Below are positions 10,050 to 21,141 of a stretch of 64,000 nt of DNA, in pieces. The notes under the pieces are model-generated. The model saw nothing but the letters and a program-made list of their open reading frames with translations, was not told the origin of the DNA and searched no databases. Numbering within the stretch: position 1 is the first letter of the stretch; every line of letters starts with the position of its first letter. The translations under genes were made by a program, and so were the position numbers. This DNA comes from a bacterium (GTDB lineage: Bacteria; DRYD01): positions 18,524 to 82,523 of the forward strand of contig JAUQQQ010000001.1 of the NCBI GenBank assembly GCA_030549815.1, written 5' to 3'.

Positions 10050-11111
10050 CTAATAAGGACTTAGCATTATTCGTTTAAAATCATTAACTCTTGCTACTTT
10101 CATCAAAGCTTCTTCTTCCTTGATAGTCCCTTTCTTAACAAGAGCTTTAAGAGTATACTCTTGGACTCTATACCCTTTCTCTCTTTTTTCAATCATTTTC
10201 AGATAAACCTCATTAATATCACCAGCTGCCAACGGCTTAACAAAATCAGGATCATTAAAATAAAAATCGTAAACGTATTTAACACTATTGTCAGTAGCAA
10301 CAAAAAGATTACCAGAAATAACAACCTCTAAAATCATTGATAAATATCTAAAGACATTTTGCTTTTGTTCTCCCGATATACCAGCAATCTTTTCCAAAAC
10401 AGATATTATACCATCTGCATTCAGAGTAGATATAACAAGTAATCCACTTAGAGCTAAGTCCAAAGCAATCTCTAAATAATCATAATTCACAATTTCTTGT
10501 ATAGCGACAACATCGGGTTTCAATCTTCTTATAACAGACAAAACTTCTCTAACAGATTGATAATCTTTACCAACAACGAATTGATAGATAATGCCTTTTG
10601 ATTTAGAAAATTCCTTTTCTATGAAATCCTCGACAGTAGCAACTATAACAGGTCTGGTTTCAAGGATGTATTCAATAGAAGCGTTAAAAATGGTAGTTTT
10701 TCCGCTTCTCTTCGGTCCCGCTATAATAATCAAACCCTTATTCTTATTCAATGCTTCCATATATTGCTGAGGTAAATCTAAACTACCTATTTTAAGAGAT
10801 TCCACAGTGGAAGGATAAAATATAACAGCTATTTTTCCTCTTTGAGAAAAAACAATACTTCTAAAAGGGAGTCCATTAGAAGTCGTATAATTTCCCAACC
10901 AGTAACCATTTTTCTTAAAGTCCAACCTATCTCTCTCTGTCATGAATATTTTTAGGATTTCTTCAATTTTTTCACGATCAACTTTTTCATCTATTATATT
11001 CTGTGTTCTATTATCTTTGTATTTCAGGAAAGGGGGTTCATCTTCCATCAAAAACAAATTGTCAGCATTTTGCTGAAAAACAAGTGTTAGAAGTTTGTCG
11101 AGTATATTCAT
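10050..11111 (-). CDS. PilT-like secretion ATPase
   Basis: Walker A GPKRSGKTT, VIATVEDFIE, RLKPDVVAIQEI, ALSGLLVISTLNADG. Confidence 0.75.
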   Translation of the reverse strand: MNILDKLLTLVFQQNADNLFLMEDEPPFLKYKDNRTQNIIDEKVDREKIEEILKIFMTERDRLDFKKNGYWLGNYTTSNGLPFRSIVFSQRGKIAVIFYPSTVESLKIGSLDLPQQYMEALNKNKGLIIIAGPKRSGKTTIFNASIEYILETRPVIVATVEDFIEKEFSKSKGIIYQFVVGKDYQSVREVLSVIRRLKPDVVAIQEIVNYDYLEIALDLALSGLLVISTLNADGIISVLEKIAGISGEQKQNVFRYLSMILEVVISGNLFVATDNSVKYVYDFYFNDPDFVKPLAAGDINEVYLKMIEKREKGYRVQEYTLKALVKKGTIKEEEALMKVARVNDFKRIMLSPY

Positions 11112-11132
11112 ACTTTAATTACCTCCCACACA

Positions 11133-11819
11133 TTACAAAGTTTCCTCTTGCTTTAATGCAACCATTTTATAGAGAATTAACTTAACTTTTTCATTAACCA
11201 TGTAATCTATTGCTTTACCACTTTCCAACCTCTCCCAAATGAGAGAAGAAGAAATTTTAATAATCGGCATATTAAGCAATAAAAATTTTTCTTCTATACC
11301 TTCATAATTATATTCTATCATGTTAAGTAATTCACTGTTATATTCTTTATTCAAACTATAAAGTTCTTTTAGTTTATTTCGCAAGAAATCAAGTAAATTA
11401 CTTTCTATTCCTAAGGTATTAATTACAACAAACTTATCAATCAATTTGTAAATTAGTTCAAAGTTGTGCCAATAGTAAAAAAGGAGGCTATCAAGCCCCA
11501 CGATATAAAAAATCTGATCACTTGGATGAATGTTTCTAAAATGTTCGATAGTATAGAAAGTATAAGAATCTAAGGGATTTTTTATTTCAAAATCAGAAAC
11601 TTTTATTCTGTTTTTATATATCAGATTTTGAATACTTAGTTCGATCATTTTTAATCTTGTTTCTGGCTCAATTACATGTTTCCTTTTTTTATGAACAGGA
11701 TACTTATTAGGTACAACATACAATAAATCGAGATTATGATTTTCTATTGCAAAAATGATGACAATCAAGTGCCCTATATGGATAGGATTAAAAGTACCCG
11801 TGTATACACCAACCTTCAT
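11133..11819 (-). CDS. nadD: Nicotinate-nucleotide adenylyltransferase
   Basis: GVYTGTFNPIHIGHLIV; ISSSLIWERLESGKAIDYMV. Confidence 0.85.
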   Translation of the reverse strand: MKVGVYTGTFNPIHIGHLIVIIFAIENHNLDLLYVVPNKYPVHKKRKHVIEPETRLKMIELSIQNLIYKNRIKVSDFEIKNPLDSYTFYTIEHFRNIHPSDQIFYIVGLDSLLFYYWHNFELIYKLIDKFVVINTLGIESNLLDFLRNKLKELYSLNKEYNSELLNMIEYNYEGIEEKFLLLNMPIIKISSSLIWERLESGKAIDYMVNEKVKLILYKMVALKQEETL

Positions 11820-11825
11820 AATGAA

Positions 11826-13130
11826 TTATTTGATAGTTGAACTAGAGGGGATAAATTTATTTAAAACTTTGTCATTAATAAAGGGGATGTTATAAAATTC
11901 TTGTATTCTTCGTAACTCATTGTATTTTGAATTTCTTTCGCTTCGTGCTGGTGCTCCGGTTTTTATACAATATCCCAAATTAGTAGCTATATGTGAAATT
12001 GTGTTATCTTCTGTCTCACCCGATCTATGAGAAATTATAGAAATAAACCCATTGTCCTTTGCTAATAAAATAGCGCGTATAGTTTCAGTTAAAGTCCCTA
12101 TTTGATTTAACTTTATAAGAATAGAGTTAGCCGCTTTCAATTTTATGCCCTTATTTAATCTTTTAAGATTAGTAACAAATAAATCATCCCCAACTATATT
12201 TATTCTTTCTGAATATTTTTGTGTAAAACTTATCCAAGATTCCCAATCTTCCTCAGCAAAAGGATCCTCAATAGAAATTATAGGATATTTACTTATTAAT
12301 TCATCATATATTTTTGAAAGTTCGTTAGAATTGATTAAATTACCCTGATATTTATAAAGTTTTTGTTGATTATCGAACATCGAAGAAGCGGCAACATCAA
12401 GAGCAATAAAAACTTTATCCAAATATCCAGCGTTTTCTATTGCTTTCATTATGTAATCACATGCTTGGAAAGGTGTGGATAGATGAGGAGCAAACCCACC
12501 TTCGTCACCAACAGAAACATTATGTCCATCATTTTTCAAAATTTTCTTTAAATGATTGTATATTTCACTTCCTGCTCTCAAAGCTTCATCAAAGGTGTCA
12601 AAATAAACGGGACAGATCATAAACTCTTGAAAATCAAGATCATTGTCGGCATGAACCCCACCATTAATTATATTCATAAAGGGAACAGGTAAATAATAAT
12701 CCTTGCTACCCGTTAGTAAAGTTAAAAATTTAAAAAATGGTAGATTATAGGAATTAGCAAGTGCTTTAGAAACAGCAACAGAAACACCAAGGATAGCATT
12801 AGCACCTAACCTACCTTTATTTTCAGTTCCATCCAATTCTATCAGCTTATTGTCAAATAGGAATAAATCATCGACAACCGTATTAACAAGATGATCCCTT
12901 ATGTAATTAACAGATTGCATAGCTTTTTTTACACCTTTACCGTGGAATTCTTTATCCTGATCTCTTAATTCTAAGGCTTCGAACTCACCTGTTGATGCTC
13001 CAGAAGGAACAATAAAACTTCCACTATAAAAACTTCCATTTCTTTGGATAAAAGCCCATACCTCGACTGTTGGGTTAGACCTACTATCGAGAACCCAAAA
13101 AGCCTTTAGATCTCTTAGATAAGTCTTCAT
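11826..13130 (-). CDS. eno: Enolase
   Basis: DSRSNPTVEVWA, VPSGASTGEFEALELRD, GDEGGFAP, SIEDPFAEEDW, SHRSGETEDN. Confidence 0.96.
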   Translation of the reverse strand: MKTYLRDLKAFWVLDSRSNPTVEVWAFIQRNGSFYSGSFIVPSGASTGEFEALELRDQDKEFHGKGVKKAMQSVNYIRDHLVNTVVDDLFLFDNKLIELDGTENKGRLGANAILGVSVAVSKALANSYNLPFFKFLTLLTGSKDYYLPVPFMNIINGGVHADNDLDFQEFMICPVYFDTFDEALRAGSEIYNHLKKILKNDGHNVSVGDEGGFAPHLSTPFQACDYIMKAIENAGYLDKVFIALDVAASSMFDNQQKLYKYQGNLINSNELSKIYDELISKYPIISIEDPFAEEDWESWISFTQKYSERINIVGDDLFVTNLKRLNKGIKLKAANSILIKLNQIGTLTETIRAILLAKDNGFISIISHRSGETEDNTISHIATNLGYCIKTGAPARSERNSKYNELRRIQEFYNIPFINDKVLNKFIPSSSTIK

Positions 13131-13147
13131 AACATACCTCCTTCTAA

Positions 13148-14209
13148 TTAAGTTTCCTCAAGATATTTTACATACTTTCTCAATTTATGGTTAGCAGCTT
13201 TCAGTTTTTGTCTTATCCTTTCTTTGGAATATTTCTTACCAAAAACAGAAAAGATAATATCTTTAATTTGGTCCAATGTTTTGGAATTATTATCGAGTAA
13301 TCCGTAGTATTCCAAAACTATTATTTTCTCTTCATCATCCAAGAAAGTCATAACAGTTTTAATTATATCACTTTTGATTTTCTTTTGATTAAAATCAGTT
13401 TCAGGTTCATCATAATATTTATCTTCTACATATTCTTCTACAGTTCTGTTACTATCAGAAAAACGGAAATCTTGCAGAGAAACCTCTGTTCTCAAAGAAA
13501 TAAACCCCATTATCCTTGAGTACTTTTCTTTCAGTTCATCAATTTCCTTCTTATAAAATTTTTTAAATATATCATCTTGTTCAGAAAGTTCAGGGTATTC
13601 TTTTTTTATCTTATTCTTTACTTCATCACCAAAAGTGTATTCAATTAATTCAGAAACAGTTGGTTTCTGGTTATATTTTTGAATATATTGATTATAAGCT
13701 TTAATAAAGCGAGTATATTCAGAGTATATAGATAAAGGGACTTTAACTGTAGTATCATGATAAGAGTTTTTAATTAATGAATGATAGATCCAGTAGGTAG
13801 CGTATGTTGAAAATCGGACATTGTATTTATTCAGATCATACCTATTTATTGCCTCCAAGGAAGCAGCAACACCTTCGGAAATATAATCCCAATACTCACC
13901 CTTAAGATTAAGCATTGTCCTATACATCTTGATTATATATGGAAAAACAAGGGAAACAAGGATAATCTTTGCTTCCATTCTACCCTCTTTAGCATCACTT
14001 ATAATCTTTAACTCTTGTTCTCTGGAAATATTTTTAAAATTTTTATAGTTTTCAAGTAACCAACCAAAATCATTAAAAGACCCTACCTTTATTTTCAAGT
14101 AAAGATTTTCAACATCAGCATCTTTAAAATTTATTCGATTAAAATTTGAGTCACTTTGTTTATTTCCCAATTCTTTTAAGTTTTTCTTGGATTTCTTTGG
14201 CTTTCTCAT
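13148..14209 (-). CDS. Divergent sigma-70-family factor downstream of dnaG (rpoD position)
   Basis: Region 2 NVRFSTYATYWIYHSLIKNSYHDTTVKVPLSIYSE and region 4 KERIRQKLKAANHKLRKYVKYLEE; overlaps dnaG 3' end by 50 bp. Confidence 0.8.
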   Translation of the reverse strand: MRKPKKSKKNLKELGNKQSDSNFNRINFKDADVENLYLKIKVGSFNDFGWLLENYKNFKNISREQELKIISDAKEGRMEAKIILVSLVFPYIIKMYRTMLNLKGEYWDYISEGVAASLEAINRYDLNKYNVRFSTYATYWIYHSLIKNSYHDTTVKVPLSIYSEYTRFIKAYNQYIQKYNQKPTVSELIEYTFGDEVKNKIKKEYPELSEQDDIFKKFYKKEIDELKEKYSRIMGFISLRTEVSLQDFRFSDSNRTVEEYVEDKYYDEPETDFNQKKIKSDIIKTVMTFLDDEEKIIVLEYYGLLDNNSKTLDQIKDIIFSVFGKKYSKERIRQKLKAANHKLRKYVKYLEET

Positions 14210-15845
14210 AATCTCCCTTCACTATCAAATTTTTCAATTCCTCAATCAAGTTTTTTTTACGTAAATTATCTAATAATCTTTGCAAGAAATTTTCTTTTTG
14301 ATCTTCATCCAATTCGAGATTAATTTTAGCGACAATTTTCAGGACCTCACTGAGCTTATTTTCATGCAAAATATAATCACTTGGATAAACACCACTTTTT
14401 ACACACTCTATTAAATATTTATACAAAATCTTACTCAACTCCTTTCCTTCAAACAGAAAACTATCAAAATATTGGTGATTCTTCTTAAAAATGTCAAAAT
14501 TAACAAAAGCAAAGACTAAAATATAAACATCCATACCATACTTTTTAATTATTTCTTCTTCACTATCATTCCTAAAAGTAACCTTTTTTGAAAGCATTTT
14601 CAAAAGATATTTCTTACTAATAAAAGTTTCCGAACAAAATTTGCTGATGTATTCATCTTTAACAACCTTACCCTTTATGGATGAAAGAAAAGGAACAACA
14701 TATTTCTCAAGAATTTTTTGCTTCTCATATACATCAGATTGATTAAGATAAAAAGAAATCATAAAATCCAAATCCGTAATCAGATTATTCATTACGATTT
14801 TTATCTTATCAGGTTCATTAAAATAAACATCATGAGGATCCTTATAATTTTCTATCATTCCAATTTTTACTTTTAAACCATTCGAAACAAGCTGAATCAC
14901 TAAATTAAGCGTAGCAGATAAACCTGATTTATCCGCATCTAACAAAATAATAACTTCATTGGCATACTTTTTTATTATTTCTACTTGTTTATCAGACAAA
15001 GTAGTTCCCATAACGGATACAACGTTTTTATAACCAGATAAATGCATGCTCCAGGCATCAAAATATCCTTCCACAATTATAACAGTAGATGTTGACTTTA
15101 TATAATTTTTGGCAATCTGAATTCCATAAAGAGTACTATTTTTTACTAAACCAATAGTGTTTATATACTTAGGTTCAGAATTATCGATAGACCTTCCCGC
15201 AAAACCAATTATCTTTGAATTAGGTCCAAAAATAGGAATAATGATCCTACCTGCAAGTATATCAACATAATCTCTCCCCTTTCGATAAAGAATACCTGCC
15301 TTCTCCAAAAGCTCAAAATTAATTCCTTTCTTTTGACAGAAAATTTTCAAGTTTTCTACATTCTTCGGAGAATAACCTAACTCATACTTTTCTACAATAT
15401 CCATAGAAATTTTTCTACCAAGCAAATATTCCCTTGCATTAATAGAAATAGAAGATTTCTTTAAAACATTGTGATAAAATTTGCTTAATAAACTGTATAC
15501 TTCATGATTTACAATACTAACATCCTGTCTCTTAATTATTTCATTATTCTCATTAAACTCAATTCCTAACAATTCAGATATGTATTTAAGAGAATCAACG
15601 AAATTACAACTTTCTAATTCCATGATAAAGTTAAAAATATCCCCTCCCCGATTACATCCAAAACAATACCACAAACCCTTTTTTATATCCACAGACAAGG
15701 AAGGCTGAGAGTCAGGATGAAACGGACAAATAGACATATGAGTAGAACCAACTTTTTTTAACCTTAAAAATCTACTAAAAAAATCATAATAATCTATTGC
15801 ATCCTTTATTTTTTTAACCAAATCATTCATAAATAACAGAGACAA
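14160..15845 (-). CDS. dnaG: DNA primase
   Basis: CPFHPDSQPSLSVDIKKGLWYCFGCNRGGDIFNFIM zinc ribbon; IIPIFGPNSKIIGFAGR; VEGYFDAW; LLDADKSG. Confidence 0.95.
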   Translation of the reverse strand: MSLLFMNDLVKKIKDAIDYYDFFSRFLRLKKVGSTHMSICPFHPDSQPSLSVDIKKGLWYCFGCNRGGDIFNFIMELESCNFVDSLKYISELLGIEFNENNEIIKRQDVSIVNHEVYSLLSKFYHNVLKKSSISINAREYLLGRKISMDIVEKYELGYSPKNVENLKIFCQKKGINFELLEKAGILYRKGRDYVDILAGRIIIPIFGPNSKIIGFAGRSIDNSEPKYINTIGLVKNSTLYGIQIAKNYIKSTSTVIIVEGYFDAWSMHLSGYKNVVSVMGTTLSDKQVEIIKKYANEVIILLDADKSGLSATLNLVIQLVSNGLKVKIGMIENYKDPHDVYFNEPDKIKIVMNNLITDLDFMISFYLNQSDVYEKQKILEKYVVPFLSSIKGKVVKDEYISKFCSETFISKKYLLKMLSKKVTFRNDSEEEIIKKYGMDVYILVFAFVNFDIFKKNHQYFDSFLFEGKELSKILYKYLIECVKSGVYPSDYILHENKLSEVLKIVAKINLELDEDQKENFLQRLLDNLRKKNLIEELKNLIVKGDYEKAKEIQEKLKRIGK

Positions 15846-16746
15846 TACAAATAGCTGCCTCTTTGTAATCCCTTAAAACATCAAAATCCAATATATTCAA
15901 GTAAATATCTGGATAAACAGAAGTATACTTCATTATCAACAACATACTATAATACCTGTAAAGATCAGGTTTATTAAAAACAAAGTAAGAATATTTTTGA
16001 TAATCTTTTAAAACACCTGTTTTAGCAGTGGAGTAAAGCCCGACAGAAGAAATAACAAAAACAACAGGATAACTTGACCCTAAAAAACTGTTATAAAATT
16101 GTTCATCTTTGTAATCGAGAGAAATCAGCAAACCGATTGAAACAGCAGTCAATATAGGATCAGTAGAAACCTTTGCTACCTCCTTCAACTTATTTACCAT
16201 ATAATTCTTAGCAAATGAAAAAGTTGGATTTTTAATCAAATCAATAATCCATTTATAAGATGAAGGCACATTTTTCAACCATTCTTGAAAGGACGAACCA
16301 ATCGCTTCAGATATTTCTTTACTTACCAATGTATAATAATAAACCGATGCGATGTTACTTATGTATATATCGTTACTCAACTTTGCATTCTTTAAATAAA
16401 ATGGCCTATTTTGTTCATCGATTAAAGCAGCAGATAAATAAAAAGCGTCAGAAGTTAGAAAATTATTTCTTAAAACCTCTACTATTTTCTCTTTTCTTTT
16501 TCTTAATTCTTCTAAACTTTTCAAATCTTTATTACTCAAATCAATATAATCCCTAATAGACATAATGGTGGGTTTCAAATATTCTTTCGAAAGAGAATAA
16601 TCCAACATTCTTAACGTATGCAACCTCATCTCCTGTTTATACTTACTAATTTTATACTGATCTATAAAAATAATAAACAGATAGAGCAAAAGAACTTCCA
16701 AAAATAAAGCACCAACGTAAATAAAAAATCTCATAATTTCATTCAC
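15823..16746 (-). CDS. Hypothetical protein with N-terminal TM anchor
   Basis: Uninterrupted 307-aa ORF overlapping both neighbours slightly; N-terminal hydrophobic segment. Confidence 0.7.
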   Translation of the reverse strand: MNEIMRFFIYVGALFLEVLLLYLFIIFIDQYKISKYKQEMRLHTLRMLDYSLSKEYLKPTIMSIRDYIDLSNKDLKSLEELRKRKEKIVEVLRNNFLTSDAFYLSAALIDEQNRPFYLKNAKLSNDIYISNIASVYYYTLVSKEISEAIGSSFQEWLKNVPSSYKWIIDLIKNPTFSFAKNYMVNKLKEVAKVSTDPILTAVSIGLLISLDYKDEQFYNSFLGSSYPVVFVISSVGLYSTAKTGVLKDYQKYSYFVFNKPDLYRYYSMLLIMKYTSVYPDIYLNILDFDVLRDYKEAAICIVSVIYE

Positions 16747-18139
16747 TTATAACAACAACAGAATACTTAGGAGTTCTTCTTTTCATCAAAATTAGTTTAT
16801 CCTTATCCTTCTTCAAAACAATAGTCCAATCATTTCTTTTAAGAGAAATTTTATAATCTTTTATATCTTCTAATTTTTTATCTTCTTTAAGAATTAAAAA
16901 GGAAATATCATAAACAGATTTTTGAGTGTATTTCTTATAATTGACAACCTTATTCTTTTCTTTTTTCTTTTCCAATTTATCAAAAATTTCATATTTCTTT
17001 TTATCAAAATCTGGGGAATAAATTAATTTTTCTATCTTATTTTGACTATCAAAAACAGCTACAAAATAACTTTTACTATTTCCAACCGTTTTTTTATAAT
17101 TAGATATAAGAAAATCAGGAGAATTCAATGGAGAATAGAGATAAGAATTAAGGTATCCAATAATATTACTAACATCATTACCTTCTATAATCATATTGCT
17201 AACGTTATAAAATAAATCATAATCTATGTTAAATTCCTTAATTTTTCCTAATTGATTATTATAGTACAAAGCAAAAGATTTATCTTTTAGTTTTTGGACA
17301 AATCCAGGATGCAAAGTAGTATTCTTATCAGCACCTAATAAACCAAGATTCAAACATAATTCTATCTGAGTTTCAAAATCCCATATCTTTGTAGCAATAA
17401 AATTAATAGCGTTTAATTTACTAATATTATTAGGTGAACTTGTTAGGAAAATTCCGTATAAAACTATGGGGTTTTGCATCTTCACAAAATCTTCATTAAT
17501 AGAAAAAATCCTTGCATTATCATAAAGAATTGTACCAATAGCAGGATATAAATTTCCTTCCACTTTTGTTTTAGCAGACAAATATTTATTATAAAAAATA
17601 ACGTAATCGGTTGTATTAATAAGAGCGTTATAATAAGACAAAACTTCAAATAATTTTAGGTTTTCAATTTTGGGCCATGAATAAGAAGTATAGAATGAAT
17701 AAGCAAAAAATGGCAAGAATTCAACACTATCATTAATAACACTTGAATTTTTCATAAAATCAAAAGTATAAGTCTTAAAAACAGCCAAGAAGGTCGGAGT
17801 TTTCTTAAAATACTCATCCCATGTCCTTACTTGCTTATACTTCTCTATTAGTTTTCTTAAACCAACAGGAGCAATAACTATATCAATTTCATTATTTTTT
17901 AAAACATAATCAAAATCTTTAATATTTTCCAAGTTGTAATAATTAACATCAAACAAAGACAAAACATTAGACTGCCTATATTTATCAACATGCTCATTTA
18001 TAATTTTGTTAATCTCAGGATAAGGCAAATAAGAATAAATATTTATTTTTTCTTTAGAAAAAGAAATAGACATAAGTATTATAAAAGTTAGTATAAATAA
18101 GCATATTACCTTTGATAAAAATTTACCATTCTTCATCAA
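16739..18139 (-). CDS. Secreted protein, possibly solute-binding-protein-like
   Basis: N-terminal signal peptide (KVICLFILTFIILMSISFS); IDIVIAPVGLRKLIEKYK...; SD upstream. Family not certain. Confidence 0.6.
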   Translation of the reverse strand: MMKNGKFLSKVICLFILTFIILMSISFSKEKINIYSYLPYPEINKIINEHVDKYRQSNVLSLFDVNYYNLENIKDFDYVLKNNEIDIVIAPVGLRKLIEKYKQVRTWDEYFKKTPTFLAVFKTYTFDFMKNSSVINDSVEFLPFFAYSFYTSYSWPKIENLKLFEVLSYYNALINTTDYVIFYNKYLSAKTKVEGNLYPAIGTILYDNARIFSINEDFVKMQNPIVLYGIFLTSSPNNISKLNAINFIATKIWDFETQIELCLNLGLLGADKNTTLHPGFVQKLKDKSFALYYNNQLGKIKEFNIDYDLFYNVSNMIIEGNDVSNIIGYLNSYLYSPLNSPDFLISNYKKTVGNSKSYFVAVFDSQNKIEKLIYSPDFDKKKYEIFDKLEKKKEKNKVVNYKKYTQKSVYDISFLILKEDKKLEDIKDYKISLKRNDWTIVLKKDKDKLILMKRRTPKYSVVVISE

Positions 18140-18157
18140 AAATACCTCCTTTTCTGA

Positions 18158-18604
18158 CTATTTCAAATCTGAAGGAGAGAACTTTTCTTTGAATATTTCT
18201 CTTAAGAATAGGGTTTTTTTATTGAATTTTTTGTTATAGATTATAATAGGTATATCTTCTACGAATTCCGATATTACTTGCCTACATGCCCCACAAGGAG
18301 TAATAAATTTCTCAACAGGGACATATAGAGCTAGAAACAACCAAACTATTTCATAATCCAAAGGGTTCATTCTCTCAGCAATAGCCCTAAATACAGCATT
18401 TCTTTCAGCACATATACTTAATCCATAAGATGAGTTTTCTACATTGGTCCCACCAATATATACAATCTTATCATTTTTCCTTATAACCAAACAAGCAGAA
18501 ACTTTAAAATTAGAATAAGGGCTATAAGAACTATCATTATAGAATTTTAGAATATTAATTACTTCTTCCTCAAATGGTAAGATTAATTTTTCTATTTCAT
18601 TCAT
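18158..18604 (-). CDS. cdd: Cytidine deaminase
   Basis: YSPYSNFKVSA, GGTNVENSSYGLSICAERNAVFRA, TPCGACRQVISEF. Confidence 0.95.
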   Translation of the reverse strand: MNEIEKLILPFEEEVINILKFYNDSSYSPYSNFKVSACLVIRKNDKIVYIGGTNVENSSYGLSICAERNAVFRAIAERMNPLDYEIVWLFLALYVPVEKFITPCGACRQVISEFVEDIPIIIYNKKFNKKTLFLREIFKEKFSPSDLK

Positions 18605-19758
18605 TCTCTGTTCCTCACAAAAGAAACTATCATTTCTGCACCTTTTTCGGCAGATTCTGTTAATTCAAAATTAATTTTTTCTTTTAATTTTTCAAGTATT
18701 CTTTTACCTTCTTCATAATTAGTTCCTTGTAATCTAACAACCAATGGAACATCATATCGTTTTTCTTCATATGCTTCAATAATTCCATTAGCCACTTCAT
18801 CACATCTTGTTATTCCACCAAATATATTGATAAAAAGTCCTTTTACATTTGGGTTTTTGAGAACTAATTGGACACTCTGTTTAACCTTATCAGCTCTTGC
18901 TCCTCCTCCAATATCAAGGAAATTAGCTGCCTTACCACCATAAAGATTAACCAAATCTATTGTGTACATCACTAATCCTGCTCCATTACCGATAATCCCA
19001 ATATTTCCATTAAGCTCAACATAAGCTAACCCTTGCTTTTTTGCTTCTTCTTCCAACACAGATCTCTCTTCATCCTCTTCTAATTCATCATCGATATAAT
19101 AAAAAGCATTATCGTCAGTAATTATTTTAGAATCTAATGCTAAAACCTCATTTTTTGAAATTATCAATGGATTAATTTCAGCTAAAATACAATGATTTTC
19201 TTTATAAAGCTTGTATAGTTTTAAAGCCACTGATTCAATCTTTTTAGCGTGATCCAGGTTTTCATTATAAACACTAAGTATAGCTTCCCTTATTTGGAAA
19301 TCAAAAAGATCAAGTTCATCTAAGTATTTTTTTGATATTTTTTCAGGTTGCTTTTCAGCCACTTCTTCGATATCAACTCCTCCAACAGGAGAGAATATAA
19401 AAACAGTCTTAGAAGATGTTCTATCTATTATAAAACTCATATAGAATTCTTTTTCGATCTCAACATATTGATCTATGAGAATTTTATTAACTTTTACGCC
19501 TTTGATCTCCATGCTAAATATTTGCTTAGTATATTTCATGAATTCTTCATTATTTTTTGCTATTTTAATACCACCTGCTTTACCTCTACCTCCAACTTTA
19601 ACTTGAGCTTTTAAAACAACTGGAAAACTCAGTCCTTGCATTAATTCTTGCAAGTATATATAGTCGTTTTCTTGATCCTTATTAATTACAATTCCTTGAG
19701 TTGTAGGGATCCCATACTTTTGGAACAATTTCTTTCCTTGGTATTCGTATAAATTCAT
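18601..19758 (-). CDS. sucC: Succinate-CoA ligase beta subunit
   Basis: MNLYEYQGKKLFQKYGIPTTQG, KVGGRGKAGGIK, GAGLVMYTIDLVNLYGGKAANFLDIGGGA. Confidence 0.95.
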   Translation of the reverse strand: MNLYEYQGKKLFQKYGIPTTQGIVINKDQENDYIYLQELMQGLSFPVVLKAQVKVGGRGKAGGIKIAKNNEEFMKYTKQIFSMEIKGVKVNKILIDQYVEIEKEFYMSFIIDRTSSKTVFIFSPVGGVDIEEVAEKQPEKISKKYLDELDLFDFQIREAILSVYNENLDHAKKIESVALKLYKLYKENHCILAEINPLIISKNEVLALDSKIITDDNAFYYIDDELEEDEERSVLEEEAKKQGLAYVELNGNIGIIGNGAGLVMYTIDLVNLYGGKAANFLDIGGGARADKVKQSVQLVLKNPNVKGLFINIFGGITRCDEVANGIIEAYEEKRYDVPLVVRLQGTNYEEGKRILEKLKEKINFELTESAEKGAEMIVSFVRNRE

Positions 19759-19770
19759 ACAATTCCCCCC

Positions 19771-21141
19771 TTAGTTTTTGATTACTTCCATTATTCTTTC
19801 CTTTAGCTCCGGTTTTATAGGTTTGGATATTTCTTGTCCTGTTTTTTCTTTAAATTTCTTTTTAAATTCTTCTTCTAATTCGATTAAATCTTTCAGTGCT
19901 TTTTTGAATCGATTTTTGTAGTATATATCCTTAGCGTTATTGAATCCTTTCAACAATATTTCTGCACTGGTGTTAAAGTCGGACTCTTGTTCTAAAACAA
20001 TCCATGCTAACCTGACATAAGGCTCATATCTTGAAGGATCAATATTCATTGCCTGATAATAGTATTTCTTAGAATTTTCAAATTGTTTTTGGTATTCATA
20101 GCACATTGCTAAAAATAAATTTGCGTTGAAATCACTTGGTTTTTTATTATAGTAATCAAAAGCCCAATTAATAGCTTTTGCAGTATTTCCATTATCTATA
20201 GCATACGTTATAGCCAAAATGTAATATTTATCATTATTTTTATTTAATTGAAGTGTTTTATCATAATAATTTATTGCCATTTCAACATCCCCAATTCCTT
20301 CATAAAATTGAGCAAGTTTTAAATAATACCTATCATTTTTTTCTTTGTTTAACTTTTCAATCAAATCAATTCCTTCTTTTGATTTTACCCTTGAGTCTTT
20401 ATATGTTAAACCCAATAAGTAATAAGCTTCTAAGTTGTCGTTATTTATATTTAGATATTCTTTTATGATCTTGTTAGCCTGAAGATATTCTCCTAAGAAA
20501 GTAAGTGCTTTTGCATAGAAAAGTTTAGTGATAGGATATTTATCGATATAAGGTTCCATTATCTTTATTATTTTTGCATATCTTTTGTTTTCTAATAAAA
20601 TTTGATTGTATAGTTTTAAAAACTTCTCGTTAATTTTCTTTTGTTTATTTAGAATTTCAAAGGTTTTGTCTAAAAATTCCTCAGATTTTTCAATCTCATT
20701 CTTATCATAGTATAGTTGAGCCAATGTTATTAAAGTATTAGTATTTTCGGGATTATATTTTAAAGATTCGTTCAAGTATATTTCAGTATTGTATATATTG
20801 TTCTTTATATAGTATTCGATATACCCGTAAGTATAGAGTATTTTTGAAAAATTTTGATCTCTTGTTTTTGATTCATTAACATTATCTACAAAGTGTTTTT
20901 TTGCTAATTCTAAGATTTCTTGATAATTCCTTTTTTGATGAGCGTAGATAATAGCTAAAGTGGTATAATAGGATAATCCAATTTTTTCTTTGTTTTGTAT
21001 CAGTAAAGATTTCGCTTCCTCGTACTTCTTACTATCAATAAGATCATTAACTTTATCGATAACATCATTTGAAAAAGAAAAAATAAGTAGAAAAGTAAGA
21101 AAATATATTATTACGAGATTATTTTTAATTTTTTTGCCCAT
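19771..21141 (-). CDS. TPR-repeat protein with signal peptide
   Basis: Repeated TPR-like units (e.g. MAINYYDKTLQLNKNNDKYYILAITYAI), N-terminal hydrophobic leader. Confidence 0.8.
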   Translation of the reverse strand: MGKKIKNNLVIIYFLTFLLIFSFSNDVIDKVNDLIDSKKYEEAKSLLIQNKEKIGLSYYTTLAIIYAHQKRNYQEILELAKKHFVDNVNESKTRDQNFSKILYTYGYIEYYIKNNIYNTEIYLNESLKYNPENTNTLITLAQLYYDKNEIEKSEEFLDKTFEILNKQKKINEKFLKLYNQILLENKRYAKIIKIMEPYIDKYPITKLFYAKALTFLGEYLQANKIIKEYLNINNDNLEAYYLLGLTYKDSRVKSKEGIDLIEKLNKEKNDRYYLKLAQFYEGIGDVEMAINYYDKTLQLNKNNDKYYILAITYAIDNGNTAKAINWAFDYYNKKPSDFNANLFLAMCYEYQKQFENSKKYYYQAMNIDPSRYEPYVRLAWIVLEQESDFNTSAEILLKGFNNAKDIYYKNRFKKALKDLIELEEEFKKKFKEKTGQEISKPIKPELKERIMEVIKN

